Of a DNA stretch of 64,000 bases, positions 26,787 to 35,765 are shown one piece after another (the first letter of the stretch is position 1; each line of letters starts with the position of its first letter). Where the stretch lies: the NCBI GenBank assembly GCA_021730285.1, contig CP082962.1, forward strand, positions 2,976,001-3,040,000, in the 5' to 3' direction. The notes under the pieces were generated by a model. The model made no database searches. It was given only the letters and a program-made list of their open reading frames with translations, and was not told the DNA's origin. The translations under genes were made by a program, and so were the position numbers. Source of the DNA: Desulfovibrio sp. JY (lineage in GTDB: Bacteria; Desulfobacterota; Desulfovibrionia; Desulfovibrionales; Desulfovibrionaceae).

Positions 26787-27653
26787 TTGGATTCGACCCG
26801 ACCTCAGGACCGCACGCGCACCCCGGCGCTCATGATCCTCACTTCGCACCGCAGGGACTGTTTCGATCTGTGCGTCTGGTGTCTGGAACGCTTCACCCGG
26901 CTGGAGCGTTTTACAGCCGTCTATGTCCTGGCCAACGCCGTTTCGCCCGAGCACGAGGCGAGCATCACCGCCTTCGCCGCGCGCCATGCCCATGTCCGGG
27001 TGGTTCCCTGCCTGCCCGAGGGGCTGGTGCCGGCGGTCATGGAGGCGCAAAACACCATCCTGGCCAGACACGCCGATGACGGCGTGGTGAAAATCGACGA
27101 GGACGTCTTCGTGACTGAGCACTGGCTGGATCATCTGCTGGCGGCGCACCGGATGCACGCCGAAAATCCGGGGGTGCTGCTCGTCGCCTGCCCAACGCCC
27201 GTGAGCACCACGGGCAAACGGTGCCTCGGGGCTTTTTTCCGGGCGCATTTTCCCGATATCGTGGAGCGCTGTGCCGCGAGCCGGGTCTACGACGATCCGG
27301 TCTATCACCGGTTGGTGTGGGAGGCGGTGCTGACGCGGGACCTGATGGGGAAGTACGCCCGCTTCGCCAACGACGCCTACTTCTATTCCGCGAGCCTCAT
27401 CATCCACTGCGTGCTCTACGACCGCAAGGCCCTGGAGGCGATCGGGCCGTTCCCCACCCAGGCCATAAAGGGCGCGCTGGTGACCGATGAAGTGGCGGTC
27501 AACATGGCGCTTCGCCGCACGGGGAAAAAGGCGGCCCTGCCCTCGGCCGGGCTGGTGCACCACTACAGTCACGCCGCCTGCCTGGCGGCCATGTTGCGCG
27601 ACGTGCCCGTGGCGCGCATCGGGGCCTGGATGCGCGAGGCGGCGGGAAAATAG
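26787..27653 (+). CDS. GT-A-type glycosyltransferase-like protein
   Basis: This protein of about 288 residues (273 if ATG 26832 is used) begins with MILTSHRRDCFDLCVWCLERF, the opening strand-helix of GT-A glycosyltransferases. A central VVKIDEDVFVTEHWLDHLL carries a DxD-like Asp-Glu-Asp expected to bind metal and nucleotide sugar. TTG 26787 has GGGAG six bases upstream, whereas ATG 26832 has no ribosome site. No membrane segment is visible, so it is cytoplasmic. The acceptor is unknown; flagellin or surface-glycan modification is possible. It converges on the Ehr-type operon with only 5 bases between stop codons. Confidence 0.6.
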   Translation: MDSTRPQDRTRTPALMILTSHRRDCFDLCVWCLERFTRLERFTAVYVLANAVSPEHEASITAFAARHAHVRVVPCLPEGLVPAVMEAQNTILARHADDGVVKIDEDVFVTEHWLDHLLAAHRMHAENPGVLLVACPTPVSTTGKRCLGAFFRAHFPDIVERCAASRVYDDPVYHRLVWEAVLTRDLMGKYARFANDAYFYSASLIIHCVLYDRKALEAIGPFPTQAIKGALVTDEVAVNMALRRTGKKAALPSAGLVHHYSHAACLAAMLRDVPVARIGAWMREAAGK

Positions 27654-27658
27654 CGCCG

Positions 27659-28420
27659 TTACGGCGTCGGGACCCCGAGCAGGCGCAGCAGCCCGTCCAG
27701 GATGGTCAGCGGATGGGGCGGACAGCCCGGAACGTAGAGGTCCACGGGCACGACACCCGGCGCGCCGCCGCAGCTCTCGGCGCTGGCCGCGAAGATCCCG
27801 CCCGATATGGCGCAGGCCCCGACCGCGATGGCGAGCCTCGGGTCCGGCACGGCGTCGAAGGTGTCGCGGGTCGCCTGGCGCATATTTTCCGTCACCGGGC
27901 CGGTCACGGCCACGCCGTCGGCATGGCGGGGCGAGGCCACGAAATCGATGCCGAAGCGGCCGAGGTCGTAAACCACCGTGCCGAGCACGTTGATGTCCGC
28001 CTCGCAGGCGTTGCAGCCGCCGGCGCTTATCTGCCGCAGCTTGAGCGAACGGGCGAAGAGCCGGCGTCTGGCGGGCTCCAGGGGGTTGACTTCGGGTCTG
28101 GTTCCCGGGCGCAGGATCAGTCCCTCCCGGGAGGTTGCGGCCAGGCGGTGGTCGCCGGTGAAACGCACCCGGCCGCCGGGGCAGGCCGCGCAGGCCCCGC
28201 ACAGGATGCAGCGGCCGAGATCGAGGTACAGACCGTCATGGTCGAAACCGAGGGCTCCGGTGGGGCACAGCCCGGCGCAGACGGCCTTGCAGTCCGAAAC
28301 GCAGGGGCCGTCGACCAGCTCGGGCCGTCCCCGGTAGCGGGGCGGCAGCGGGGGGACGCTTTCGGGGAAGGCGACGGTGCGCCGGCCCTGTTGCAGGCGT
28401 TCGAGCAGAATGCGAAACAT
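27659..28420 (-). CDS. Ehr-type complex small subunit, ferredoxin domain fused to NuoB/HycG-like domain
   Basis: This 253-residue protein has two parts. Residues 1-110 form a two-cluster ferredoxin-like domain with unusual spacing: CVSDCKAVCAGLCP (C-x3-C-x3-C-x3-C) and CILCGACAACP (one residue shorter than the CxxCxxCxxxCP norm). Residues 125-250 are NuoB/HycG-like with GGCNACE, GACAISGG and PGCPPHP supplying four ligands for a proximal [4Fe-4S] cluster. It merges the roles of HycF and HycG. As last gene of the six-gene operon it should carry electrons in the peripheral arm of the membrane complex. The electron donor is unknown. Confidence 0.85.
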   Translation of the reverse strand: MFRILLERLQQGRRTVAFPESVPPLPPRYRGRPELVDGPCVSDCKAVCAGLCPTGALGFDHDGLYLDLGRCILCGACAACPGGRVRFTGDHRLAATSREGLILRPGTRPEVNPLEPARRRLFARSLKLRQISAGGCNACEADINVLGTVVYDLGRFGIDFVASPRHADGVAVTGPVTENMRQATRDTFDAVPDPRLAIAVGACAISGGIFAASAESCGGAPGVVPVDLYVPGCPPHPLTILDGLLRLLGVPTP

Positions 28421-28430
28421 GGGCGCGTTC

Positions 28431-29915
28431 CTACAGGTCGTGTCCGCAGTACGACAGATTGAAGCTCTTGTTGCACAGGGGAAAATCCGAAATCTGCTGT
28501 CCCCGCAGCGCCACGGCCAGCCCGAACCAGTTGTGAAAGGACGGGTCGATGATCTTGTAGGCGGCGAAACGGCCGTCCGGGCCGGTCACGGCCACATGAT
28601 GCACTTCGCCGCGCCAGCCCTCGACGATGCCGACGGCCAGGCGGTCCGGTGGCAGCCCGTCCGGCATGGGCCGGCCTATGGGGCCTGTGGGCGGATCGGC
28701 CAGGGCCTTATCCAGAAAATCGAGTGACGTTTCCAGCTCCAGCCGGCGCACCAGGGCCCGGGCGTAGACGTCGCCGAAATCGTGCAGCGACAGCGGAATG
28801 TCCTTGGGATCGGTCCCGGGCAGGGGGAAGGTGCGCCTTGCGTCCCGGGACAGGCCGCAGGCCCGGGCGGGGGGACCGACCAGCCCCAGCTCCTGGGCCG
28901 TCGTTGCGGTCAGCCGCCCCGTGCCTTCGAACCGGGCCAGGACCGTGGACGAGGCGAAGAGCAGTTCGCAGGCCCCGAAGGCGGCCCGGCGGCCGGCCTC
29001 CAGGCGCTTGGCCAGTTCCACGCGCGCTTCCTCGTCGAGGTCGACGGCCGCCCCGCCCGGGCGCACGATGCCCCGGCCGAAGCGGTTGCCGCAAAAAAGC
29101 GCGGTCATGTTGAGAAAATCGCCCCGGATGCGGCCGCAGTAGGACATGGTGGGCAAGAAGCCCACGTCGCCGGAAAGCGCGCCCAGGTCGCCGGTATGGT
29201 TGGCCAGGCGCTCCAGCTCCAGGGCCATACGGGCGATCCAGCGGCCGCGTGGCGCGGCGTCCCGGCCGGTCAGGCTTTCCACCACGGCGGCATGGGCCAG
29301 ACTGTGCCCGATGGTGGTGTCGCCGGCGACCGTCTCCACGAGATGGGGCGTGCGGATGTCCGGGCCGCCGACAAGCAGGCGCTCGACGCCCCGGTGCTGG
29401 TAGCCGAGGCTTATTTCCAGGTGCAGGACGTTCTCGCCGGCGCACTGGAAGCGGAAATGGCCGGGCTCGATGATGCCGGCATGGACCGGCCCCACGGCCA
29501 CCTCGTGGACTTCCTCGCCCTGGACCTTGAAAAAGTCGGTGATGCCCGGCCGGGGCCTCGGCCCTTCGGGATGGGGAAACGACGGGGCGAAGCGCACGGG
29601 TTTGAGCCAGGGATGGCCCTCGGGCCGGATTTCCCACTGCTCGAAAAGTTCGCGCTCGAAGAGATGGCACTGCGGGCACTCGGGGGTGAGCGACGGGTAG
29701 GCGGTCACGGGGCCGGTGCGAAAGACGGCCAGCTTGCCGTCGTGGTCGCGCCCGGTCAGGGCGACAAGTCCCACGCCGTCTTTGCCGGGCAGGCCGAAAA
29801 GGGCCGTCACCCGCCAACCGTCGGCAACGCGGTCGAGGACCCGCTGGCGAAAATCGTCGAGCGACAGCAGGGGAATGTCGGCCAGGGGCAGGCTTTGGGT
29901 ATGGGAAAATTCCAT
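28431..29915 (-). CDS. Ehr-type complex large subunit, HycE/NuoCD-like without NiFe ligands
   Basis: This 494-residue protein combines an N-terminal NuoC/30-kDa-like domain (about 1-125) with a NuoD/HycE-like domain. In active group 4 hydrogenases two CxxC motifs bind NiFe. Here the first reads VAGDTTIGHSLAH with no cysteine. The second is replaced by DFPLCNKSFNLSYCGHDL, where two Cys are eight residues apart. It therefore cannot hold a normal NiFe centre and belongs with energy-converting hydrogenase-related (Ehr) proteins. It likely couples electron or quinone-like chemistry to ion pumping. ATG 29915 lies 4 bases after the preceding gene. Confidence 0.88.
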   Translation of the reverse strand: MEFSHTQSLPLADIPLLSLDDFRQRVLDRVADGWRVTALFGLPGKDGVGLVALTGRDHDGKLAVFRTGPVTAYPSLTPECPQCHLFERELFEQWEIRPEGHPWLKPVRFAPSFPHPEGPRPRPGITDFFKVQGEEVHEVAVGPVHAGIIEPGHFRFQCAGENVLHLEISLGYQHRGVERLLVGGPDIRTPHLVETVAGDTTIGHSLAHAAVVESLTGRDAAPRGRWIARMALELERLANHTGDLGALSGDVGFLPTMSYCGRIRGDFLNMTALFCGNRFGRGIVRPGGAAVDLDEEARVELAKRLEAGRRAAFGACELLFASSTVLARFEGTGRLTATTAQELGLVGPPARACGLSRDARRTFPLPGTDPKDIPLSLHDFGDVYARALVRRLELETSLDFLDKALADPPTGPIGRPMPDGLPPDRLAVGIVEGWRGEVHHVAVTGPDGRFAAYKIIDPSFHNWFGLAVALRGQQISDFPLCNKSFNLSYCGHDL

Positions 29916-29919
29916 GGCG

Positions 29920-31389
29920 TCAGCCTCCGATGGCCCCGGCCACCCGGGAAAGAAAGGCCTGCAAGGGCGCGGGCAGGAAAAGGCCCAGCACAAGGACCAG
30001 GGCCAACAGGGCGAAAGGCGGCCCCCAGGAGACCACCGGTTCCGAAACCGGCGGATGCACGGCCGGCGGCACCGGTCCCTGGACCATGCGCAGGACCGTC
30101 ACGGACATGCCGACGAAAATGACCGCCAGAAAAACCAGGTAACATACGGCGGCGGCGATGGCCCCGGCGGCGAACATGGCCCGCAGGATCAGCAGTTCGC
30201 TGACGAAGAGGCCAAAGGGCGGCGAGCCGCAGATGGCCAGAAAGCCGGCCAGCCACAGCGCGCCCGTGACGGGCAGGGCCCGGGCCAGCCCCCGGGCGTC
30301 GTGGCAGGACCGCGTGTGGTACAGCGCCAGGATATTTCCCGAAACGAGAAAGAGCGCGCCCTTGGTCAGGGAATGGCAGGCGGCGTGGAGCATGGCCCCG
30401 AAAACGGCCCCGCCGCCGATGCCGACGCCCAGGGCCAGGATGCCCATATGCTCGACGCTGGAATAGGCGAGCAGGCGTTTGTAGTCGCCCTGGCCGACGA
30501 TGAAGACGGCGGCCACGCCCATGGAGAGCAGACCGAAAAGGACCAGCAGCCCGCCGCTGAAATCGGCGATGCCGGCCGCGCCGAGCACTTGGTGGGCGCG
30601 CAGGATGCCGAGAAAGGCGCAGTTGAGAAGGGCTCCGGAGAGAAGCGCCGAAACGAGCGACGGCGACTGGCTGTGGGCGTCGGGCAGCCAGTTGTGCATG
30701 GGGGCCAGCCCCATCTTGGTGCCGTAGCCGACGAGCAGGAAAATAAAGGCCGCCTTGAGCCAGGGTTTCCCGGCCAACGCCGCCCGGGGCAGCATGGCGG
30801 CGATGTCCATGGAGGGGAGCGGACTGGCCGGATCGTAGAAGGCCACGGAAAAAAGGATGTTGCCGAGTAGGGCCAGGGCGATGCCCACCGAACAGATGAG
30901 CAGGTATTTCCAAGTCGCTTCCAGGGAGCGGCGGTGGCGGTGGAAGTAGATCAGCGGCGCGCTCGAAAGGGTGGTGGCCTCGATGCCGACCCAGAGCACG
31001 GACAGGTTGCGCGTGGTCGCGACCAGGGTCATGGAGGCCAGAAACAGGCACAGGCAGGCGGTGAAGATGCGCTCCGGGGCGTTTTGAAACACGGCCCCGT
31101 CCTGGAAATCGCGCTTGGCCCCGCCGCCTTCGGCGCGCAGGTAGCCGGTGGCGTAGATGGCGGCGGCCAGAAACAGCAGGCTGGCCAGGGTCAGGAAGAG
31201 CTGGCCGGGCGCGTCGAGTTCCAACAGCCCGCCAAAGGCCGGGGCCGGCGGATGGGCGAAGGTGGCCGCGACGAGGGCGGTATGGAGCATGGCCGCGACG
31301 ACCAGCACGGCCCGGCGGGGCCGGTCGGCGGGCAGGGCCAGGGACAAAGCGGCGGCCAGGATCGGGACGAGAAGCAGGGCGTCGAGCAT
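29920..31389 (-). CDS. Ehr-type complex membrane subunit, HyfF/NuoN-L-like antiporter module
   Basis: This 489-residue protein has about 14 hydrophobic helices and the antiporter-like core: GIEATTLSSAPLIYFHRH (TM5 glutamate), GYGTKMGLAPMHNWLPDAHS (TM7 lysine region) and a later KGALFL lysine. These residues form the proton or sodium path in complex I-type subunits. It is the second antiporter-like subunit of the complex; the other is encoded at 32942-34921. It sits 6 bases from the HyfE-like gene and 4 bases before the large subunit, so all six genes form one operon on the minus strand. Confidence 0.88.
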   Translation of the reverse strand: MLDALLLVPILAAALSLALPADRPRRAVLVVAAMLHTALVAATFAHPPAPAFGGLLELDAPGQLFLTLASLLFLAAAIYATGYLRAEGGGAKRDFQDGAVFQNAPERIFTACLCLFLASMTLVATTRNLSVLWVGIEATTLSSAPLIYFHRHRRSLEATWKYLLICSVGIALALLGNILFSVAFYDPASPLPSMDIAAMLPRAALAGKPWLKAAFIFLLVGYGTKMGLAPMHNWLPDAHSQSPSLVSALLSGALLNCAFLGILRAHQVLGAAGIADFSGGLLVLFGLLSMGVAAVFIVGQGDYKRLLAYSSVEHMGILALGVGIGGGAVFGAMLHAACHSLTKGALFLVSGNILALYHTRSCHDARGLARALPVTGALWLAGFLAICGSPPFGLFVSELLILRAMFAAGAIAAAVCYLVFLAVIFVGMSVTVLRMVQGPVPPAVHPPVSEPVVSWGPPFALLALVLVLGLFLPAPLQAFLSRVAGAIGG

Positions 31390-31395
31390 AGAGGA

Positions 31396-32037
31396 TCAGT
31401 CCCGCAGGCTGCAAAACCGTCCGACGTCGATGGACTCGAAGGTCTTGTTGATGTGGTGGATGGCGATGCCCATGACGAACACGGCCACGAAAATGTCGAG
31501 CAGTACGGACAACTCCAGCCAGACCGATCCCTGGCCGGAAAGGGGCGTGCCCAAAAGGAATATGCCATTTTCCATGCCCAGGTAGCCGATGACCTGGGTC
31601 AGGGCCTTTTTGCGGGCCACGACCAGGGTCAGGCCGGCGAAGATGGTGGTCAGGGCCGTTGGGAAAAGAAGCGGCGGGAAAAGCCCCGGCGGAAAGGGCA
31701 GGCGCGTTTCCAGCCACAGGGAAAAGAGCAGCCCGGCCACCCCGGCCACCAGCGACAGGTGGAAGCCGATGGTCGGCTCCACCACCGGGTTGACCTCGAG
31801 GCGGGAAAGCGTGCGGGCCAGAAGCGCCGGAAAGCCCACGCCCTTGATGGCGAACACGGCCAACGACAGGGCCAGCGCATGGCCATGGGCGGCCGGGCCG
31901 GTGAAAAGGAGCGGCACGGCCGCCAAAAGCGCTCCCTGGATGGCGGTCAGGCGGATCAGCACCCGCAGCCGCGAAATGGCCAGATAGGCCAGGTTGCAGC
32001 ACAGCAGGGCCACCAGGACGGATTCGAAAAGCTCCAC
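31396..32037 (-). CDS. Ehr-type complex membrane subunit, HyfE/NuoK-like
   Basis: This 213-residue protein is mostly hydrophobic, with six or seven helices, and matches HyfE of hydrogenase 4 in size. It contains a NuoK-like unit with IGYLGMENGIFLL. It starts with GTG at 32037, four bases after the HyfC-like gene. HyfE-type subunits link the antiporter modules to the membrane anchor. No odd features are seen. Confidence 0.85.
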   Translation of the reverse strand: MELFESVLVALLCCNLAYLAISRLRVLIRLTAIQGALLAAVPLLFTGPAAHGHALALSLAVFAIKGVGFPALLARTLSRLEVNPVVEPTIGFHLSLVAGVAGLLFSLWLETRLPFPPGLFPPLLFPTALTTIFAGLTLVVARKKALTQVIGYLGMENGIFLLGTPLSGQGSVWLELSVLLDIFVAVFVMGIAIHHINKTFESIDVGRFCSLRD

Positions 32038-32041
32038 GCGC

Positions 32042-32938
32042 CTACCTCCAGAGCGTCAGGACCAGGGACAGGGCGGCCAAGGCCCCGGCCCCGCCGAGAA
32101 GGCGCGGCACGCGCACAAGCCGCAGCCGGGCCATGATCGACTCCACCACGCCGACGACGACCGCCGCAGCCAGCATGGCGACAAGCCACCCTCCCCAGGC
32201 GGCCAGCGGCGGCAGGCCGGCCAAAGGCACCAGGCAGCCGACGACCAGGGCGCAGAAAAGCCAGAGTTTGAGCGCCGCGCCGTACACGATGGCGGCCATG
32301 TCCGGGCCGCTGTGGTCGAGGACCATGACCTCGTGGATCATGGTCAGCTCCAGGTGGGTGTTGGGATCGTCCACCGGCAGGCGGGAGTTTTCCGCCAGCA
32401 GCAGCACGAACAGCACGGCCGGGACGAAAAATTCCTCGGGCGCGAAAACCCGGCCCGGTCCGACGAGCATGGCCGAGAGCGACAAGCCGTCGGTCTGGCT
32501 GGCCAGACACAGAAAGCACAAAAAAAGCACCGGCTCGGCCAGGGCGGAAAAGACGGCCTCGCGGCTGGCGCCCATGCCCTCGAAGCTCGATCCCGTGTCC
32601 AGGGCGGCCAGCACCAGGGCCAGGCGGGAGAGCCCGAGCAGATAGGCCATCAGCATGAAATCCCCGGAAAAGCGCACGGGCGCGGGCTCGCCGCCGGCCG
32701 GGACCAGGGCCAGGGCACAGGCCACGGCGGCCAGGGACACGGTCGGGCCGGCGACGAACATCCAGGAGGCTGTGTTGCTTATGACCGCGCCTTTGCGCGC
32801 GAGTCTGGCCAGATCGAAGTAGGTCTGGAGCAGCGGCCGTCCCTGCCTGCCGGCGAACCGGGCCTTGACGCGGTTGATGACGCCAAGGAGCAGGGGGGCC
32901 AGAAGCAGGGCCAGGAGGGGATGGATGAAGGACTGCAT
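32042..32938 (-). CDS. Ehr-type complex membrane anchor, HyfC/HycD/NuoH-like
   Basis: This 298-residue subunit of the NuoH/HycD family has eight or so helices. It keeps the loop LLQTYFDLARLARKGAV near residue 45 and DPNTHLELTMIHEVMVLDHS near residue 200, whose acidic residues line the quinone-like cavity in complex I. It joins the peripheral electron-transfer arm to the pumping subunits. It starts three bases after the HyfB-like stop. The conserved acids suggest a working coupling site even though the large subunit lacks NiFe ligands. Confidence 0.88.
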   Translation of the reverse strand: MQSFIHPLLALLLAPLLLGVINRVKARFAGRQGRPLLQTYFDLARLARKGAVISNTASWMFVAGPTVSLAAVACALALVPAGGEPAPVRFSGDFMLMAYLLGLSRLALVLAALDTGSSFEGMGASREAVFSALAEPVLFLCFLCLASQTDGLSLSAMLVGPGRVFAPEEFFVPAVLFVLLLAENSRLPVDDPNTHLELTMIHEVMVLDHSGPDMAAIVYGAALKLWLFCALVVGCLVPLAGLPPLAAWGGWLVAMLAAAVVVGVVESIMARLRLVRVPRLLGGAGALAALSLVLTLWR

Positions 32939-32941
32939 GGC

Positions 32942-34921
32942 TTAGAGTTTCCAGGCCAGAAGCAGGACGACCGTGGCCAGGATGTAGAGGATGTAGAGGT
33001 GGACCCGGCCGTGCTGCACCACCTTGAGGCTGTCGCAGACCCGGGCCGCCAGCTCGAAAGCCGGCGCGAAGACCGATGTCTTGAGTCGGTCCGGGGCGGT
33101 GACCGTCAGCCGGGCCCGGGCCGGAAACCAGCCGGGGGCCATGTCCAGGCGGCTTTTGACGCCCATGGGGCCGGACAGGATTCTGGCCGCCGGCTCGACG
33201 AACGAGGCCGCGCCGTACTGGATGCGGGCGGTGGGGGCCAGGTAGCCGCAGCCCCAGGTGGGCTCCCGGCGCGTGCCGGCGCTGGCGAGCAGACGGTTGC
33301 GCAGAAAGAGGATGGCCAGGATCAGGACGAGCAGACCGCCCAGAACGGTCAGCACGCCCCACTGCATGCCCAGGGCGTCGGCCACGGCCTGCCGGGCCGG
33401 ACCGGCGCTTTGGCCGGGAAAGGTGAGCGCGGCCTGGGCGGCAAGGTCGAAAAGCCGGGGGGCGCTTACGGCCGCTCCCAGGCAGCAGGCGGCCAGGGCG
33501 ATGACCGGGACCAGGGCGCCCGGGCCCGGGGCATGGGCCGTTGCCGCCGCCTTGGTGCGGGGCTCGCCGAGAAAGGCCAGGCCGTCGGCCTTGGCCAGGG
33601 CGGCCAGGGCGAAACCGCCCACGGCGGCCAGGGCGGCCATGGCCGCGGCAAAACCGGCCCGGGGCAGCAGTCCCGGCAGATCGAGGCCGTGAAACATGGC
33701 CATGGCCAGGGTCAGTTCGCCGGCGAATCCGGCCAGGGGCGGGAGGCCCGCGATGCCGGCGGCGGCCAGGGCGAAGGCCGCGCCGACGACAGGCATGCGT
33801 TTGCCGAGGCCGCCGAGGTGGCTTAGGCGCACGCTGCCGACGCCGTGGAGCACCTCGCCGGCGCACAAAAAGAGCGTGCCCTTGAAGGCCGCGTGGTTGA
33901 GCATGTGGAAAAGCGCCCCGGCCAGCCCCAGCACGGCCACGGTCGGCGCGCCGGCCTGCAATCCCACGCAGCCGATGCCGAACCCGAGCAGGATGATGCC
34001 CATGTTTTCCACGCTGGAGTAGGCGAGCAGCCGCTTGAGGTTGCCCTGGGCCAGGGCCTGGAGGATGCCGGACAGGGCGGTGACCAGCCCCAGGGCGATG
34101 AGCACCCAGCCCTGCCAGGGCGCGGCCGGGCCGATCAGCTCCAGGGCGCGCCACAGGCCGTAGAGCCCGGCGTTGATCATGGCCCCGGACAGCATGGCCG
34201 AGACATGGCTCGGCGCGGCCGGATGGGCCTCGGGCAGCCAGACGTGGAAAGGAACGAAGCCGGCCTTGGCCCCGAACCCGACCAGGGCCAGCACGAAAAG
34301 GACGGCCGGTGCGGCAAGCCCGCCGTGGGACAGGGACAGGCGGATGGCCGCGAATTCCGTTGCGCCCGTGCCTGCCCACAGCAATGTGAAAAAGGCGATG
34401 ACGCAGACCGCGCCGAGGTGGGCGGCTATCAGATAAACCCAGGAGGCTTCGCGCACGCTCGCCTCTTCGTCGTGATGGGCGATGAGGAAAAACGGGGCCA
34501 GGGACATGATTTCCCAGGCCAGAAGAAAGCAGATGGCGTCCCGGGCGGTCATGACCAGGACAAGGCCGGCCAGAAGCAGGTTGTAGAAAAACCAGTGGGA
34601 GCCGGTGCGATCCGTGCCGCCGTGTTCACCGGCCAGGGCGGCCGCGCCGGAGGCGGCGCAGATGGCGCCGAGCACGCATACCGGCAGCAGGAAAAGCCGG
34701 CTGACCGGATCGAGCCCCAGGGACAGCGCGCCCATGGGCAGGCCCCAGGGCAGACGCATGGCGAGGAAACTACTAAAGGGACCGGACAGCACGGCGGCCA
34801 GGGTGGCCAGACAGCCCAGCACCGCGCCCGCCGCGCCAACGGCATTGCCCTTTTGGCGCAGGCCCAGGGCGAGCAGGCCGCTTGCGATGAAAATCGCGAC
34901 GGCGACGAGAAGCCACTCCAC
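32942..34921 (-). CDS. Ehr-type complex membrane subunit, HyfB/NuoL-like antiporter module
   Basis: This protein of about 659 residues is the first gene of the Ehr-type operon. Fourteen or more hydrophobic segments include the antiporter core LAWEIMSLAPFFLIAHHDE (TM5 glutamate), GFGAKAGFVPFHVWLPEAHP (TM7 lysine) and FKGTLFLCAGEVLHGVG (later lysine). GTG 34921 is preferred, since GAGG lies about 10 bases upstream and the in-frame extension is not membrane-like. It should translocate protons or sodium. The promoter is presumably within 34922-35000; none could be identified with confidence. Confidence 0.88.
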   Translation of the reverse strand: MEWLLVAVAIFIASGLLALGLRQKGNAVGAAGAVLGCLATLAAVLSGPFSSFLAMRLPWGLPMGALSLGLDPVSRLFLLPVCVLGAICAASGAAALAGEHGGTDRTGSHWFFYNLLLAGLVLVMTARDAICFLLAWEIMSLAPFFLIAHHDEEASVREASWVYLIAAHLGAVCVIAFFTLLWAGTGATEFAAIRLSLSHGGLAAPAVLFVLALVGFGAKAGFVPFHVWLPEAHPAAPSHVSAMLSGAMINAGLYGLWRALELIGPAAPWQGWVLIALGLVTALSGILQALAQGNLKRLLAYSSVENMGIILLGFGIGCVGLQAGAPTVAVLGLAGALFHMLNHAAFKGTLFLCAGEVLHGVGSVRLSHLGGLGKRMPVVGAAFALAAAGIAGLPPLAGFAGELTLAMAMFHGLDLPGLLPRAGFAAAMAALAAVGGFALAALAKADGLAFLGEPRTKAAATAHAPGPGALVPVIALAACCLGAAVSAPRLFDLAAQAALTFPGQSAGPARQAVADALGMQWGVLTVLGGLLVLILAILFLRNRLLASAGTRREPTWGCGYLAPTARIQYGAASFVEPAARILSGPMGVKSRLDMAPGWFPARARLTVTAPDRLKTSVFAPAFELAARVCDSLKVVQHGRVHLYILYILATVVLLLAWKL

Positions 34922-34994
34922 GGGAAAAACCTCGCATGAGGGCCTTTTCTCGCGGCAATGCGCCTTCGGCCCGGAATATGGAAAGAAGTAATCG

Positions 34995-35330
34995 CTATGC
35001 TTGTTGCCTGACGCTGTCAATGCGGCGGCTGCACCTGACGGGGAAAGGCGTGCGGTTGCAGGGGCCCCTGCGGTCAAAAGGCGCGTCGCTCCAGTCGGGC
35101 GGGCGAGCGTCGCAGAGGACTTGCGAGCACGCCAACTCCCGGATGTGGAAGTCCCGCGTACCGACGACGGCCGTTTTCACCTGCATCCTGCTCCCGTCCT
35201 TGGCGACAAAACCCCGGATGAACGCATCACCCTGGACGAAGAGACCAACAGCTTCCAGGGCCTCGCCGGCGTCTGCACAGCGGGGCGTTTTTTGCGTTTC
35301 GCATTTTTTCTTGGCAGGCTTCGCCGGCAT
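34995..35330 (-). CDS. Hypothetical small protein
   Basis: This 111-residue frame starts at ATG 35330 and is not recognised. The middle, about residues 22-70 (GEALEAVGLFVQGDAFIRGF, then VAKDGSRMQVKTAVV), has regular alternating character. Codon third positions look GC-rich, supporting real coding, but there is no good ribosome site, and a competing plus-strand frame (35001-35360) overlaps almost all of it. It lies just upstream of the Ehr-type operon on the same strand and could be its first gene. Low confidence. Confidence 0.4.
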   Translation of the reverse strand: MPAKPAKKKCETQKTPRCADAGEALEAVGLFVQGDAFIRGFVAKDGSRMQVKTAVVGTRDFHIRELACSQVLCDARPPDWSDAPFDRRGPCNRTPFPVRCSRRIDSVRQQA

Positions 35331-35423
35331 GGTTATTTTAAAAAAAAAGCTTATATCTAACTCTCGAGTCCCCGAGGGATGGTCATAATCTTACCTGATC
35401 GAATACGGTCCGAGGGCCGCTCT

Positions 35424-35750
35424 ATGCAGAAGAAAATTTTAGCTTTGTGTCTATGCAGCCTCCTGCTGTCGGCAAGCGCGGCTGTTGCGCAACCGAGATG
35501 GGGGCCAAGACATGGGTACGGTCCCGGTCCTGGTCCTGGTGTCGGCGTAGCACTCGGTGCCGGCATTCTGGGCGGAGTGGTTGGTGGACTGCTGGCAGCA
35601 CCGTATTACGCTCCCCCGCCCCCGGTTTATGTAGCACCGCCGCCGCCTGGGTATTACCCACCTCCTCCTGGATATTACCCGCCACCTCCTGGGTATTACC
35701 CGCCGCCTGGGTATTATTATCCACCGCCACCTCCAAGATATGGGTGGTAG
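35424..35750 (+). CDS. Secreted proline/tyrosine-rich repeat protein
   Basis: This 108-residue protein has a signal peptide (MQKKILALCLCSLLLSASAA, cut near AVA). A glycine-rich hydrophobic stretch, GAGILGGVVGGLLAAPYYA, is followed by a C-terminal half built from PPPPGYY-type repeats. Small proteins of this build occur in many Proteobacteria as envelope proteins of unknown role. The glycine stretch resembles a glycine-zipper that could insert in the outer membrane. It has its own terminator and is AT-richer than its surroundings. No enzymatic role is suggested. Confidence 0.75.
   Translation: MQKKILALCLCSLLLSASAAVAQPRWGPRHGYGPGPGPGVGVALGAGILGGVVGGLLAAPYYAPPPPVYVAPPPPGYYPPPPGYYPPPPGYYPPPGYYYPPPPPRYGW
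35637..35735 (+). repeat. Tandem Pro-Tyr coding repeats
   Basis: Imperfect units of about 21 bases encode PPPPGYY repeats in the secreted protein; units differ at third positions such as CCGCC/CCTCC and GGG/GGA. Copy number may vary by slippage. Confidence 0.8.
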
Positions 35751-35765
35751 CGCAAATTTTTTATT

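Noticed and set aside
28431-34921. Functional formate hydrogenlyase or hydrogenase 4
   Set aside because: The large subunit lacks both NiFe-binding CxxC motifs and no formate dehydrogenase gene is adjacent.
35001-35360. Plus-strand 119-codon frame upstream of the Pro-Tyr protein
   Set aside because: It lacks a ribosome site and any recognisable motif, and the opposite frame has somewhat better codon character. Neither is strongly supported.
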